From the NCBI GenBank assembly GCA_016715365.1, contig JADKAM010000004.1:1-64000 (forward strand): a DNA stretch of 64,000 nucleotides, read 5' to 3'. The notes below the pieces were generated by a model, which did not search any database, had not been told where the DNA came from, and worked only from the letters and a program-made list of their open reading frames with translations. Positions 24,428 to 33,875 of the stretch are shown one piece after another. The stretch comes from Chitinophagaceae bacterium (GTDB taxonomy: Bacteria; Bacteroidota; Bacteroidia; Chitinophagales; Chitinophagaceae). A program made the translations under genes and the position numbers. Position 1 is the stretch's first letter. Each line of letters opens with the position of its first letter.

Positions 24428-24515
24428 CTTAAATTATAAGCACCATTTAATTTGATAAAATTAAGCATCTTCCGGTATTATGAAGCTTCTAATAAAAAAC
24501 GATTCGTTAATGTAC

Positions 24516-27500
24516 TTAACGAATCAATAAAAAACTTCCCTTTTGTTCTTCCTCACCACAATTGGTTTGTGCTTTTATAACATATACGTAAGTGCCTGCC
24601 AGTGCCGGTTTGCCTTTGTAAGTTCCATTCCAGCAATTATTAGGATTTGAAGTAGCAAAAACCTGCTCGCCATACCGGTTAAAAATATAGAACTGCAATT
24701 TTTGAATGTACATCCAGTTTTTTAAACCATAGCAGTCGTTGAGTCCGTTTCCATCGGGTGTAAATGCATTGGGCATGTAACGGGCCAGGCTGGCGGCTTT
24801 TTTTATAAAAATAGTAACAGTATCGGTATTGGTGCAGCCAGTGGCATCGGTTACCAAAACTGTATAAGTTTGAGTATTTGAAGGTGTTGCAACGGGACTT
24901 GAAATATTGGGATTGCTTAATCCTGTAGATGGTGACCAAAAATATTGGTTACCTCCCGATGCAAAAATAGTGGCTGATTTAAAAGCACAGTCAATATCAT
25001 TTGATTTACTGGCATTAATTACCGGTGCCGGTACCACCGTCAGTAAGGTTGTAAAAATACTGTCGAAACCACATCGGTTATCTGAAACCAGTAAAGTATA
25101 TAATGTGGTTTGAGGCGGATTGGCCAGCGGGTTAATAATGGTTGCATTTGAAAGATAGGTGGCCGGGCTCCATAAATAGCTAACCTGCGTGCCATTATTA
25201 CCATCAAGTTGTACAGACTGTTTTTGGCAAATGGTAAATGCCGGTGGCGCTTTAAATGAGCCAGGCAAAATTACACTGACTGTTACGATGTCGTTGTTTT
25301 TACAACCATTTGCATCGGTGCCTGTAACGGTATAGGTTTGTCCGTTACTTCCTGTAAATACCGGGCTGGCAATAGCAGGATTACTGAGGCCAATAGCCGG
25401 GCTCCAGGAATAGGTTTGTGCGCCTGTTGTGGTTAAAGTGATGCTATTACTTTGACATAATGTTGTATCGGCAATGGTTTGAACAACCGGCAATGGATTT
25501 ACGGTAATATCCAGGCTATCTGTTGCCATACAGCCAAGTGCCGATATTCCTGTAACATAAACCCTGTGCGAAAAATTATCAATATAATTGGGATTTGCAA
25601 CGTTTGGATTGCTTACATAAGCAGGTGGATTCCATTGGAATGATACCGCATTGGAAACAGTATTCAGCACCAGTGGAGAGAAACGGCAGATAGTCGTATC
25701 GGTTCTTGTGTTAACAAGTGGAAGTGGATTAATATAAATGGTTACTGAATCTATAGATGTACAACTTGCAGAACCAGTTACATTCAGGTAAAAAGTAGTG
25801 GTAGTGCTGATGGTAGCAATGGGGTTTTGTATGTTAGGATTGTTGAGATAGATAGCCGGCGACCATAAATAAGGCCCACCCACAGCCGTGCCATTCAATG
25901 TTACTGATACCGACCCATTGGTACAGATGGAAGTATCTGCGCCGGCTTCGGCATTAACACCCGGTAATGCATTTACATCTTTTAAAGTACTGTCTATACA
26001 CCCGTTAATATCTGTTACAATTAATTTTACGGTATACAATCCGGCTAATGTATAAGCATGTGAAGTATTTTGTGTATTCGCCTGTCCTCCATCACCAAAA
26101 TACCATTGCCAGCTTGCAATAGGGGCGGTATTTATATAGGCCAGCCCTTTAAAATCAAAGCCATTACAGTTCAAGAGGCTGTCTTTTATACGGACTGAAT
26201 CAATATTTGTTTTGAAAGGAACATTGTCAACCGGTAAAACAAGATTGAAAAGGTTTTGACCTGCAGCACCCGGTGTTGCACCCCAGGGATTATTGACGTC
26301 CTGTGTCAATACACCATTTAAACCTCCGGTATTAGTAATGGTAAGGTTCGCAGGTAACGATGCAGATTTTAAAAATGCAAGTCCACCACCACCACCACCA
26401 CCTGGCCCAATACGTCCTGCAACAGCAATGTTTCCGGAAACTACATCTGCTCCTTTTCCTCCTTTATTTTCAACAATTGAGTTATCTACATATTGATTTA
26501 CAGATAACAAAACAGTGCCACCTGCACCACCACCACCCATTGCATCATGACAATCAGGAGAAGAAGGTACAGAACATGCAATACCATTATCGCCATTGGC
26601 AATTATTTTTTTTGAATTTGACTGAATTTTATCAGCATTAACGATAATAATGCCGGCCCCGTTTCCCCCTGCAGGTGGTATATTGCCGGGATTATCTGCA
26701 TGGCCTGCACCACCACCACTACCCATAAAAATTCTGTTGCTTGCAGTGCTATATGCCAGTTGCCTGCCACCAATACCCCTGTTATCAAAAGGAGCACTGC
26801 CACAGTTATCCAACTGGTATCCGCCAAAGCCACCAGGGCCTGCATTACCGCCGCCGCCGCCGCCGCTGTTATGCCCGGCACCGCCACCACCGCCACCTGC
26901 CAGGTTTCCTTTTCCGCAAATAATATTGTTTGATACAGAAGAAATACTTTCTCCCTTGTAAGTTGCCTGTATGGTATTGACAGGATAGAAATAATTATTC
27001 TGAAAACAACTAAGGGTTGCATTACCGGGGTTATAACCAACACCGCCTGCAAAACCTTTTCCACTCACATTCAGATCAGCATTTAAGGTTAATGTATTTT
27101 GAACATTAAAAACCAACACACCACCTTTGGCTCCATCCCAGGGTAAACAGGTCAAAGTATCGGTGGTTGTTAGATTGCTATAGTATGGAACTCTTATCAA
27201 TTGCACTTTACCAACCGGAATATCATATTGCCTGGTAAGCGCATTTTTTAATTCAATGATATTGCCTGTTTTGCTTTTTACATAGTTGTATTCGTAATTA
27301 CCCGAATTTTTGTAATCGGTGATAGTACCAAATGCAGCGGTGTTGGTTGAATCAATAACAGCGCCTTTCATTTGTATCAATAAAACGGTATCGCCAACAT
27401 TATAGGCTGTTGCATTTTCAACAGTCAGGGTATTGGTGCATGGGTTTAAACCTAAAACAGGAGTATAGTCATTTATGATAACGCTGGTTGATGTTACACA

Positions 27501-29612
27501 TCCGCAATTTACACTGGGCGTTTGTGTGCCCCAGGTTGTGCTGGATAAAGAGCCACTGAAATTATTATTCACTGCGCTGGCTGCTGTAGTCCCGGCCAAT
27601 TCATCAGCTTTAAAATAAGCCACCAAACCCGGCTGGGGGTTTGCCAAGCACAGGTTCATACTTGCCTGGATCTCTGCCTGGCTTCTAACTGTATTCCAAA
27701 ACCTTGTTTCATCAATATTGGCATTAATGCCATAAATTAATGAAGATGATGCATTGCCGAGTTGTGTACTCACATTGGTAGTTAGCCTGTCATTTAAAAT
27801 ACCGATAGGGATAGGCTTTGTTGCAATGATATTACCATTTAGATATAACCTTAAAATGGCGTTTGAATAATCGCAAACAGCTGCAACATGATACCAGGTA
27901 CCAACAGTCAGACTTTGGACAGACTCTGCATAAACTGTTGCATTGCTGGCACCATTATCTGATACTAAAAAGCAAAGAGCGTTGGGAATACTTCCCCAAC
28001 CAAAACCTAAAAATATATCATGAAATAATACGGCATCTTCTGTACTTATTAAGGTTGATAAATTTGTTATAGGGCCGGTTAATTTAAACCAGGTTTCCCA
28101 CGAAAATCCATTGCTATTATAAAGTTGGTTATAGGTTGCCGGTGCCGCAGGAAGGATACGTACATAGCTGTTATTGGGTTTGACCAATTCAAAAGATGAG
28201 TTGCATACAGGTGGTGGAGGAGTTACAATACATGAATCCGCTACAAATGTGCAATTGGGGTTTGTATTATTAATACTAGCCCCGCCATTTAATGTACCGT
28301 TCCATGTGGCATTTCCCTGCTTGTTCACCAGGTTATCAAATGTATAATAGCCCTGTAAACCTGTTTGTGTTGTTGGGTTGGGTAACGAACTGTTCTTATA
28401 GGTTTGTATCTGGGCCTGGGTTCTGGCCACGTTCCAGATTCTTACCTCGTTTATGTAACCCAAAAAATTTGTGCCTACGGGGTTATTCACGGCATAGTCT
28501 CCAATAGTAGTTAACCAATCATTTAAAATCAGGTTTCCACTGGCAGCAATCTGGCTCATCAAAAAGCCATTTCTGTAAAACTTAAGACTACTACCATTGT
28601 AAACCATGGCTACATGGTAAGTTTTATTTGTAACCAGGTTATCGCATGGCAACGGAGTTAAAAACTGACCATTAGTGGTTGTGATACCCGCAAGGTCCAT
28701 CCGCAAGACATAATTGATATCTGTTGTATTCGCATGTTTTGAAACAATATCTTCCTGTTTATCGGGCCTTGTTAAAGGAAAAGAACTGCAATTAAAATTT
28801 GCTTCAACGGTCACTTGGTTACCGCTGATATCAAGATCGCCCACGGTAACACTTTGGCCAACGGCCTGGGTACGTAGCCAGTTGTTACAGGTTAAGGGAA
28901 TTACACAGTCTCCCAAAACATTCACTTCATCCTGGTTTAATGCACGGTCGTAAAGCCTTACTTCATCAAGGTCTCCATCTAACCAATATGGAAACGATGG
29001 GTCAACATTCTTACCCATAAGCAAATCACTTATATTAGTGTAGGGTACGCCTCCGGCAGGCATTGATCCTTTAAGCTCACAGTTTACGTAAATTTTTTCG
29101 GTAACCCCATCCGAGGTCCACACTACACTATACCATTGATTTAATTGTACAAAAGGTGTTGCAGCTACAACATTATTGCCGGCAAATCTTTCCTGTGTTG
29201 TGGATGGGGAAGTGCAGCCATTATAAATATCTGCAAAGCGGATAAAATAATTGGATGGTAAAGTAGCCGGGTTTGATTTCATTACACACATACTGTTGTA
29301 ACAGGGGCCTGTATAGTAACCGGTAGGTTTTACCCAGATTGCAATCGACATTTTATTGCCCATATTTAATGTTGCATTATCTGTTACCCGAATGTAATTA
29401 TCAGTACCATTAAAATGATAGGCACTGTTTGGATTACCAAAACGATCGGCAGTTAAAGTTGCATTATTAAAAACAGGATTATTGTTATTGCCACTTATAT
29501 CATTTGCATTACCGGTAAAAGGGTAGTAGGCTCTTAAACCAAGATTCAAATCAACCTGGCCTATAGCTATATGGGTAATAATCAGGAATAACGGAAGCAG
29601 TATCTTTTTCAT
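24516..29612 (-). CDS. Giant LamG/PKD surface protein secreted by T9SS
   Basis: 1698 residues. Signal peptide 1-18 (ending IAIGQ), then three LamG-type domains at about 20-235, 240-460 and 470-705. A module at about 710-880 is followed by a very Gly-rich stretch at about 890-1075 (GGGGGGAGHNSGGGGGG). A PKD-like domain lies at about 1165-1220 (WQWYFGDGGQANT...HAYTLAGLYTVKL), then five Ig-like repeats each with a YLWSPATYLSNATI-type sentence. The C-terminus (about 1613-1698, YMPNAFTPDGNGLND to LAGTYVYVIKA) is the gliding-motility-associated CHU_C-type domain that directs type IX secretion. It is probably a surface adhesin or carbohydrate binder. Domain borders are estimates. Confidence 0.88.
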   Translation of the reverse strand: MKKILLPLFLIITHIAIGQVDLNLGLRAYYPFTGNANDISGNNNNPVFNNATLTADRFGNPNSAYHFNGTDNYIRVTDNATLNMGNKMSIAIWVKPTGYYTGPCYNSMCVMKSNPATLPSNYFIRFADIYNGCTSPSTTQERFAGNNVVAATPFVQLNQWYSVVWTSDGVTEKIYVNCELKGSMPAGGVPYTNISDLLMGKNVDPSFPYWLDGDLDEVRLYDRALNQDEVNVLGDCVIPLTCNNWLRTQAVGQSVTVGDLDISGNQVTVEANFNCSSFPLTRPDKQEDIVSKHANTTDINYVLRMDLAGITTTNGQFLTPLPCDNLVTNKTYHVAMVYNGSSLKFYRNGFLMSQIAASGNLILNDWLTTIGDYAVNNPVGTNFLGYINEVRIWNVARTQAQIQTYKNSSLPNPTTQTGLQGYYTFDNLVNKQGNATWNGTLNGGASINNTNPNCTFVADSCIVTPPPPVCNSSFELVKPNNSYVRILPAAPATYNQLYNSNGFSWETWFKLTGPITNLSTLISTEDAVLFHDIFLGFGWGSIPNALCFLVSDNGASNATVYAESVQSLTVGTWYHVAAVCDYSNAILRLYLNGNIIATKPIPIGILNDRLTTNVSTQLGNASSSLIYGINANIDETRFWNTVRSQAEIQASMNLCLANPQPGLVAYFKADELAGTTAASAVNNNFSGSLSSTTWGTQTPSVNCGCVTSTSVIINDYTPVLGLNPCTNTLTVENATAYNVGDTVLLIQMKGAVIDSTNTAAFGTITDYKNSGNYEYNYVKSKTGNIIELKNALTRQYDIPVGKVQLIRVPYYSNLTTTDTLTCLPWDGAKGGVLVFNVQNTLTLNADLNVSGKGFAGGVGYNPGNATLSCFQNNYFYPVNTIQATYKGESISSVSNNIICGKGNLAGGGGGGAGHNSGGGGGGNAGPGGFGGYQLDNCGSAPFDNRGIGGRQLAYSTASNRIFMGSGGGAGHADNPGNIPPAGGNGAGIIIVNADKIQSNSKKIIANGDNGIACSVPSSPDCHDAMGGGGAGGTVLLSVNQYVDNSIVENKGGKGADVVSGNIAVAGRIGPGGGGGGGLAFLKSASLPANLTITNTGGLNGVLTQDVNNPWGATPGAAGQNLFNLVLPVDNVPFKTNIDSVRIKDSLLNCNGFDFKGLAYINTAPIASWQWYFGDGGQANTQNTSHAYTLAGLYTVKLIVTDINGCIDSTLKDVNALPGVNAEAGADTSICTNGSVSVTLNGTAVGGPYLWSPAIYLNNPNIQNPIATISTTTTFYLNVTGSASCTSIDSVTIYINPLPLVNTRTDTTICRFSPLVLNTVSNAVSFQWNPPAYVSNPNVANPNYIDNFSHRVYVTGISALGCMATDSLDITVNPLPVVQTIADTTLCQSNSITLTTTGAQTYSWSPAIGLSNPAIASPVFTGSNGQTYTVTGTDANGCKNNDIVTVSVILPGSFKAPPAFTICQKQSVQLDGNNGTQVSYLWSPATYLSNATIINPLANPPQTTLYTLLVSDNRCGFDSIFTTLLTVVPAPVINASKSNDIDCAFKSATIFASGGNQYFWSPSTGLSNPNISSPVATPSNTQTYTVLVTDATGCTNTDTVTIFIKKAASLARYMPNAFTPDGNGLNDCYGLKNWMYIQKLQFYIFNRYGEQVFATSNPNNCWNGTYKGKPALAGTYVYVIKAQTNCGEEEQKGSFLLIR
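26382..26403. repeat. CCA trinucleotide run in Gly-rich segment
   Basis: Seven consecutive ACC/CCA units encode part of the poly-Gly region of the giant LamG protein on the minus strand. Confidence 0.7.
26849..26870. repeat. CCG trinucleotide run in Gly-rich segment
   Basis: About seven consecutive CCG units encode poly-Gly of the giant LamG protein. In-frame unit loss or gain would change the linker length without a frameshift. Confidence 0.7.
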
Positions 29613-29661
29613 ATAAGGTATTAATGGGATGGTATCATTTCCAAATTTACATAACCTTTTA

Positions 29662-30996
29662 TTATAATCCCACGTAATTATGAGGTGTAATGGCTTTTAA
29701 TTCTTTCTTTAAAGCAGCAGAAATTTTCAGGCCACCAATAAAATCATGGATCGCTTTTTTATCAATAGCGTGTTTGCCCCTGGTAAGGTCTTTCAATGCT
29801 TCATACGGGTTTGGATAGTTCTCTCTGCGTAAAATGGTTTGTATGGCTTCGGCAACCACGGCCCAGTTATTTTCCAGGTCGGCTTTTAATTTTGGCTCGT
29901 GTAATACCAGTTTGCTGATGCCTTTTTCGGTTGATTTAATAGCCAGGATGGTATGTGCAATGGGCACACCAATATTTCTTAATACAGTTGAATCGGTAAG
30001 GTCTCTTTGTAAACGGGAAATGGGTAGTTTTGCCGAAAGGTGCTCCAGCAAAGCATTTGCAATACCCAGGTTGCCTTCGGCATTTTCAAAATCGATGGGG
30101 TTTACTTTATGCGGCATGGCGCTGCTGCCAATTTCTCCTTTTTTTGTTTGCTGTTTAAAATAATCCATGCTGATGTAGGTCCACATATCCCTGCAAAAAT
30201 CCATGATGATGGTATTGATGCGTTTGATAGCATCAAAATGTGCGGCCAGTGTATCAAAATGTTCTATCTGTGTTGTGTATTGCTGGCGTTGTAAACCCAG
30301 TTTGTTTTCGGTAAAATCGTTGGCAAATTTTACCCAATTGTGTTTTGGAAATGTAACATGGTGTGCATTAAAATTACCGGTAGCACCACCAAACTTGGCT
30401 GTAAAAGGTATGTAACTGAACAACTGTATCTGGTTTTCCAGCCGCTCCACAAAAACCATCATTTCTTTTCCCAACCTTGTAGGGCTTGCAGGCTGCCCAT
30501 GCGTACGGGCCAGCATAGATACATCTTTCCACGCAAGTGCCAGTTTGCCTATAGTGTGTTGCAGGTTGATGACGGCCGGTAAATATTCCAGCTCAACACT
30601 GTTTTTCCAAAGTAATGGAATGGCGGTGTTGTTTATATCCTGGGATGTTAATCCAAAATGCACCCATTCTTTTAAATGGCCGGCGTTGCAATTATCCAAA
30701 GCTGCCTTAATAAAATATTCAACTGCTTTTACATCGTGGTTGGTTACTGTTTCTGTCTTTTTAATTTCAGCGGCATCGGTTAGCGAAAAATCGTTGGCGG
30801 TTTTTTGTAAATACTGCCTGGTTTTGGTATCAACTTTAAAAAACTTCTTTTCTGCCAAAAACAAAAAGTATTCAATTTCTACCAGCACACGGTATTTGAT
30901 AAGAGCGTATTCACTGTAGTATTCTCCCAAATGGGCTAGTTGTTTGCGGTAACGTCCGTCGATGGGGGATATAGCAGTAAGTTGATTTAAATCCAT
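29662..30996 (-). CDS. purB: Adenylosuccinate lyase
   Basis: 444 residues from the ATG at 30996 (MDLNQLTAISPIDGRY, the conserved family start); an upstream ATG at 31077 lies inside mqnA and is rejected. The fumarase/aspartase signature is GSSAMPHKVNPIDFENAEG, and the TSQDINNTA and ARTHGQPASPT blocks supply the catalytic His and Ser. It cleaves adenylosuccinate and SAICAR in purine synthesis. It is slightly shorter than the E. coli enzyme but complete. Divergent from mqnA over 35 bases containing a palindrome. Confidence 0.96.
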   Translation of the reverse strand: MDLNQLTAISPIDGRYRKQLAHLGEYYSEYALIKYRVLVEIEYFLFLAEKKFFKVDTKTRQYLQKTANDFSLTDAAEIKKTETVTNHDVKAVEYFIKAALDNCNAGHLKEWVHFGLTSQDINNTAIPLLWKNSVELEYLPAVINLQHTIGKLALAWKDVSMLARTHGQPASPTRLGKEMMVFVERLENQIQLFSYIPFTAKFGGATGNFNAHHVTFPKHNWVKFANDFTENKLGLQRQQYTTQIEHFDTLAAHFDAIKRINTIIMDFCRDMWTYISMDYFKQQTKKGEIGSSAMPHKVNPIDFENAEGNLGIANALLEHLSAKLPISRLQRDLTDSTVLRNIGVPIAHTILAIKSTEKGISKLVLHEPKLKADLENNWAVVAEAIQTILRRENYPNPYEALKDLTRGKHAIDKKAIHDFIGGLKISAALKKELKAITPHNYVGL

Positions 30997-31000
30997 GATG

Positions 31001-31020
31001 TTGCTGTAAATTTGCAGCAA
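31001..31020. promoter_or_regulatory. 20-bp palindrome between purB and mqnA
   Basis: TTGCTGTAAA followed directly by TTTGCAGCAA: a 20-bp palindrome with one mismatch pair. It overlaps TAAATTTG (31007-31014), a perfect -7 box for mqnA, and lies 5 bases before the purB ATG. It is a candidate operator shared by the two genes. Confidence 0.6.
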
Positions 31021-31031
31021 AAATACACTAA

Positions 31032-31799
31032 TTGGCACAGAAGATAAAGGTAGGCGCAGTAAGTTATTTAAATACAAAACCGCTGATATATGGCTTTGAG
31101 CAGGGCAGTATGAAAGATGAGATTGAACTGATCTTTGATTATCCGGCCAATATTGCCGCTTTATTAATTCAGGATAAGATAGACATCGGGCTTGTTCCAG
31201 TAGCCATCATTCCTTTATTAAAAGAACATCATATCGTTTCGGATTATGGCATTGCATGCGATGGCGAAGTTGCCAGTGTATGTCTTTTTAGTGATGTACC
31301 CTTGCAGGAGATTGAAACCATTTTGATGGATTACCAAAGCCGCACATCTGTAGCATTATTAAAAATATTATTAAAGGAGCATTGGAAGATTAACCCTGCA
31401 TTGATTGCAGGAACAGCAGATTATGAAAATAAAATTGCAGGAACAACTGCAGGACTTGTAATTGGCGACAGGGCATTGGAGCAACGCCAAAAATCTAAAT
31501 ACATTTACGACCTGGGTACAGCCTGGAAGGAAATGACTGGTCTGCCTTTTGTATTTGCAGCCTGGGTGAGTAATAAAGAATTACCTGCTGAATTTATTGA
31601 AGCGTTTAATAAAGCAAATGAAACAGGTTTAATTCACCTGGATGAAGTGATCAGGCAAAATCCGTTAACCGTTTTTGACCTGAAATCTTATTATACCGAT
31701 TTTGTGAAATTTAAACTCAACAGCAGGATGCAAGAAGCAAAAGCTTTATTTTTGAGAAAAATCAGCACCATCAATGCTTTGGATGCTGCTAAAATTTAA
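31032..31799 (+). CDS. mqnA: Chorismate dehydratase (futalosine menaquinone pathway)
   Basis: 255 residues starting with TTG at 31032; no better ATG precedes the conserved start. The family opening VGAVSYLNTKPL and the segment DIGLVPVAIIPLL identify MqnA, a periplasmic-binding-protein-fold enzyme that converts chorismate to 3-enolpyruvylbenzoate, the first committed step of the futalosine route to menaquinone. Other mqn genes are not in the window. It is the first gene of a close-packed operon; the next gene, a sugar isomerase, starts 14 bases later. Confidence 0.88.
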   Translation: MAQKIKVGAVSYLNTKPLIYGFEQGSMKDEIELIFDYPANIAALLIQDKIDIGLVPVAIIPLLKEHHIVSDYGIACDGEVASVCLFSDVPLQEIETILMDYQSRTSVALLKILLKEHWKINPALIAGTADYENKIAGTTAGLVIGDRALEQRQKSKYIYDLGTAWKEMTGLPFVFAAWVSNKELPAEFIEAFNKANETGLIHLDEVIRQNPLTVFDLKSYYTDFVKFKLNSRMQEAKALFLRKISTINALDAAKI

Positions 31800-31813
31800 C
31801 CCAATAACTTAAC

Positions 31814-32206
31814 ATGCCTGTTTCTCCTTACATTATTCATTTTACTGCAATTGGCAAATCAGATATAGGATACATTTCCATAGCTGAAAGAGAAACGCTT
31901 CCTTTTACACCCAAAAGAATTTACTGGACATACTATACACCCGAAGATGTAAAAAGAGGCTTTCATTCGCATTATAATTTAGAACAGATTTTAGTAGCTG
32001 TGGCAGGCAGGATAATTGTAACCACAGAAATGAAAGGTGGCGAAAAACAGGAGTTTATTTTGGATTCTCCTAAAGTTGGTCTATACATTCCTAAAATGTG
32101 CTGGCGTATGATGCAGTATAGTCACAATGCAGTGCAGATGTGCATTGCAAGTGAAGAGTATGATGAAAAAGATTACATAAGAGACTATCAGGAATTTTTG
32201 AAATAA
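31814..32206 (+). CDS. dTDP-sugar 3,4-ketoisomerase (FdtA/QdtA type cupin)
   Basis: 130 residues, single cupin domain. The metal- or base-containing motif RGFHSHYNLEQ near residues 54-64, followed by AVAG, matches the RGxHxHxxxxQ motif of FdtA/QdtA/WxcM C-terminal ketoisomerases. These convert dTDP-4-keto-6-deoxyglucose to the 3-keto isomer, which a PLP aminotransferase then aminates; such an aminotransferase is six genes downstream at 35214. FdtA (galacto) versus QdtA (gluco) cannot be told by eye. Cytoplasmic. Confidence 0.8.
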   Translation: MPVSPYIIHFTAIGKSDIGYISIAERETLPFTPKRIYWTYYTPEDVKRGFHSHYNLEQILVAVAGRIIVTTEMKGGEKQEFILDSPKVGLYIPKMCWRMMQYSHNAVQMCIASEEYDEKDYIRDYQEFLK

Positions 32207-32211
32207 CCAAT

Positions 32212-32937
32212 ATGGAAAAAATTTACAGCTGGCAAAACAATCATTATTATCATGCTTATTGGGAAGAAAGGGAGCAGGCCTATAAACAAAGTTTGCTGTT
32301 TCCAAAAAGTACTTATTCGCCCTGGCTGAATGATGAATTGTTTATGAAAACCTATGATGTTATTAAGGATAATACACTGGTTGATATTTACCGTTGTTTT
32401 GAACTCTGGCAAATAAGTAAACGCTTAAAAAACAGTACAGCAGCAATCATCGAAGTGGGGGTATGGCGTGGTGGCACAGCTGCTTTGCTGGCAAAGGCCA
32501 ATAACAACAACTCGCCAGTTTATTTATGCGATACTTTTGAAGGCGTTGCCAAGGCAGGCGAAAAAGATAATCAGTACAAAGGAGGCGAACATGCCGATAC
32601 ATCTATTGAAACAGTTGAAAAACTGATGAGCCAAGTAGGCATTTCCGGCTATCATATTTTAAAAGGAATTTTTCCGGATGTAAATGCAGATAAGGTAGCA
32701 GATCAGAAATTTAAGATCTGCCATATTGATGTGGATGTGTACGATTCTGCTAAAGATATTTTTAACTGGGTTTGGCAAAGAATGATTGTGGGTGGAGTAG
32801 TGGTATTTGATGATTATGGTTTTGCGGCCTGCGCCGGTATTACACAATTGGTAAACGAGTTGGCTGATAGTACAACCGATGCTTTCTTTGTACACAATAT
32901 AAATGGCCATGGCTTATTAATAAAAACAGCTGTATGA
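32212..32937 (+). CDS. TylF/MycF-family O-methyltransferase
   Basis: 241 residues. The SAM-binding core begins IIEVGVWRGGTAALLAKA near residue 77, continues with LCDTFEGVAKAGE, and has the acid-rich metal site HIDVDVYDS and VVVFDDYGF. This is the TylF/MycF macrocin O-methyltransferase layout, in which a divalent metal and two Asp residues hold the sugar hydroxyls. It probably methylates a hydroxyl on a sugar of the surface glycan. It starts 5 bp after the isomerase gene and overlaps the ATP-grasp gene by four bases. Confidence 0.82.
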   Translation: MEKIYSWQNNHYYHAYWEEREQAYKQSLLFPKSTYSPWLNDELFMKTYDVIKDNTLVDIYRCFELWQISKRLKNSTAAIIEVGVWRGGTAALLAKANNNNSPVYLCDTFEGVAKAGEKDNQYKGGEHADTSIETVEKLMSQVGISGYHILKGIFPDVNADKVADQKFKICHIDVDVYDSAKDIFNWVWQRMIVGGVVVFDDYGFAACAGITQLVNELADSTTDAFFVHNINGHGLLIKTAV

Positions 32938-33875
32938 TAAATGTGTTGATTACATCACTGGGCAGTAATACTGCTATTGGCGTAATAAAAGCATTGCGTT
33001 ATCATAAAGATATTTCCGTAACCGGAACCGACACTTTTCCTGCACACTTATCAGCCGGCAGTTCATTTGCAGATCATTTTTACCAGGTTCCATTGGCTGT
33101 TGCAGATGATTATGAAACAGCGTTGATTAGCATCATTAAAGAACAAAACATTCAATGCGTAATTCCTATACATGATGTTGAGGTAAAAAAGATTGCAGCA
33201 TTAGCCGAAAAATATCCAGCGCTTTGTTTTTGGGCGGTTAATAAGCCAGCAATCATTGCTATGTGTAATGATAAAAAAAAGATCAATTCTTTTTTGGCAG
33301 ACCATAAAATTAATGTGCCCGAAATGTTTAATTCAGTGGCCGAAATTTCATATCCTGCCATTTATAAACCCAACGAAGGTGTTAGCAGTAAAGGAATACA
33401 GCTGATAGCTTCAGCTGCAGAAAGCAAGGCGCAGTTTGATCTTGACAATGGTTTTCTGCAAAAAATGATACAGGGAGAAGAGTACACTGTGGATTGCTAC
33501 ACAGCTTATGGCGATGATTATTTTAAATGCTGCGTAAGAAAAAGAATAGAAACAAAAGAAGGTATATCAACAAAGGGTGTAACAGTTGACTATCCTTTAC
33601 TGGAAAAACTGTCGGCAGAAATTCACGAGGCTTTAGAATATAGAGGAGCTTCCAATATTCAGTTTATTGTTGAAAATGAAGTGCCGTATTTTATCGAGAT
33701 CAATCCCCGCTTTTCGGGTGCCGGAATATTGTCTTATCATGCTGGGTTAAACAGTCCCTTGTTTACTTCACTTGAATCGGTGCAATCCCCGCTTTTTAAT
33801 GAGCTGAGAGCAAAGCCGGTTAAAAAGGGAGTTTTTATGACCAGGTATTGGAACGAAAATTTTTATGAAGGATAA
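32934..33875 (+). CDS. ATP-grasp family ligase in glycan operon
   Basis: 313 residues. The N-terminal pre-ATP-grasp domain is Rossmann-like (VLITSLGSNTAIGVIKAL). The central ATP-binding part has YPAIYKPNEGVSSKGIQLI and QKMIQGEEYTVD, and the metal-binding end has FIEINPRFSGAGIL. These match the carbamoyl-phosphate-synthase-like ATP-grasp proteins that activate a carboxylate as acyl phosphate and join it to an amine. Within a sugar operon that probably makes an amino sugar, it may attach an amino acid or other acid to the sugar amine, or activate a carboxylated sugar. Overlaps both neighbours. Confidence 0.8.
   Translation: MINVLITSLGSNTAIGVIKALRYHKDISVTGTDTFPAHLSAGSSFADHFYQVPLAVADDYETALISIIKEQNIQCVIPIHDVEVKKIAALAEKYPALCFWAVNKPAIIAMCNDKKKINSFLADHKINVPEMFNSVAEISYPAIYKPNEGVSSKGIQLIASAAESKAQFDLDNGFLQKMIQGEEYTVDCYTAYGDDYFKCCVRKRIETKEGISTKGVTVDYPLLEKLSAEIHEALEYRGASNIQFIVENEVPYFIEINPRFSGAGILSYHAGLNSPLFTSLESVQSPLFNELRAKPVKKGVFMTRYWNENFYEG

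Noticed and set aside
26382..26870. CRISPR-like or tandem repeat array
   Set aside because: The repeats are trinucleotide runs coding for glycine in one long reading frame; there are no spacers.
29662..31077. purB start at 31077
   Set aside because: That start lies inside the mqnA coding sequence and before the palindrome; the conserved N-terminus begins at 30996.
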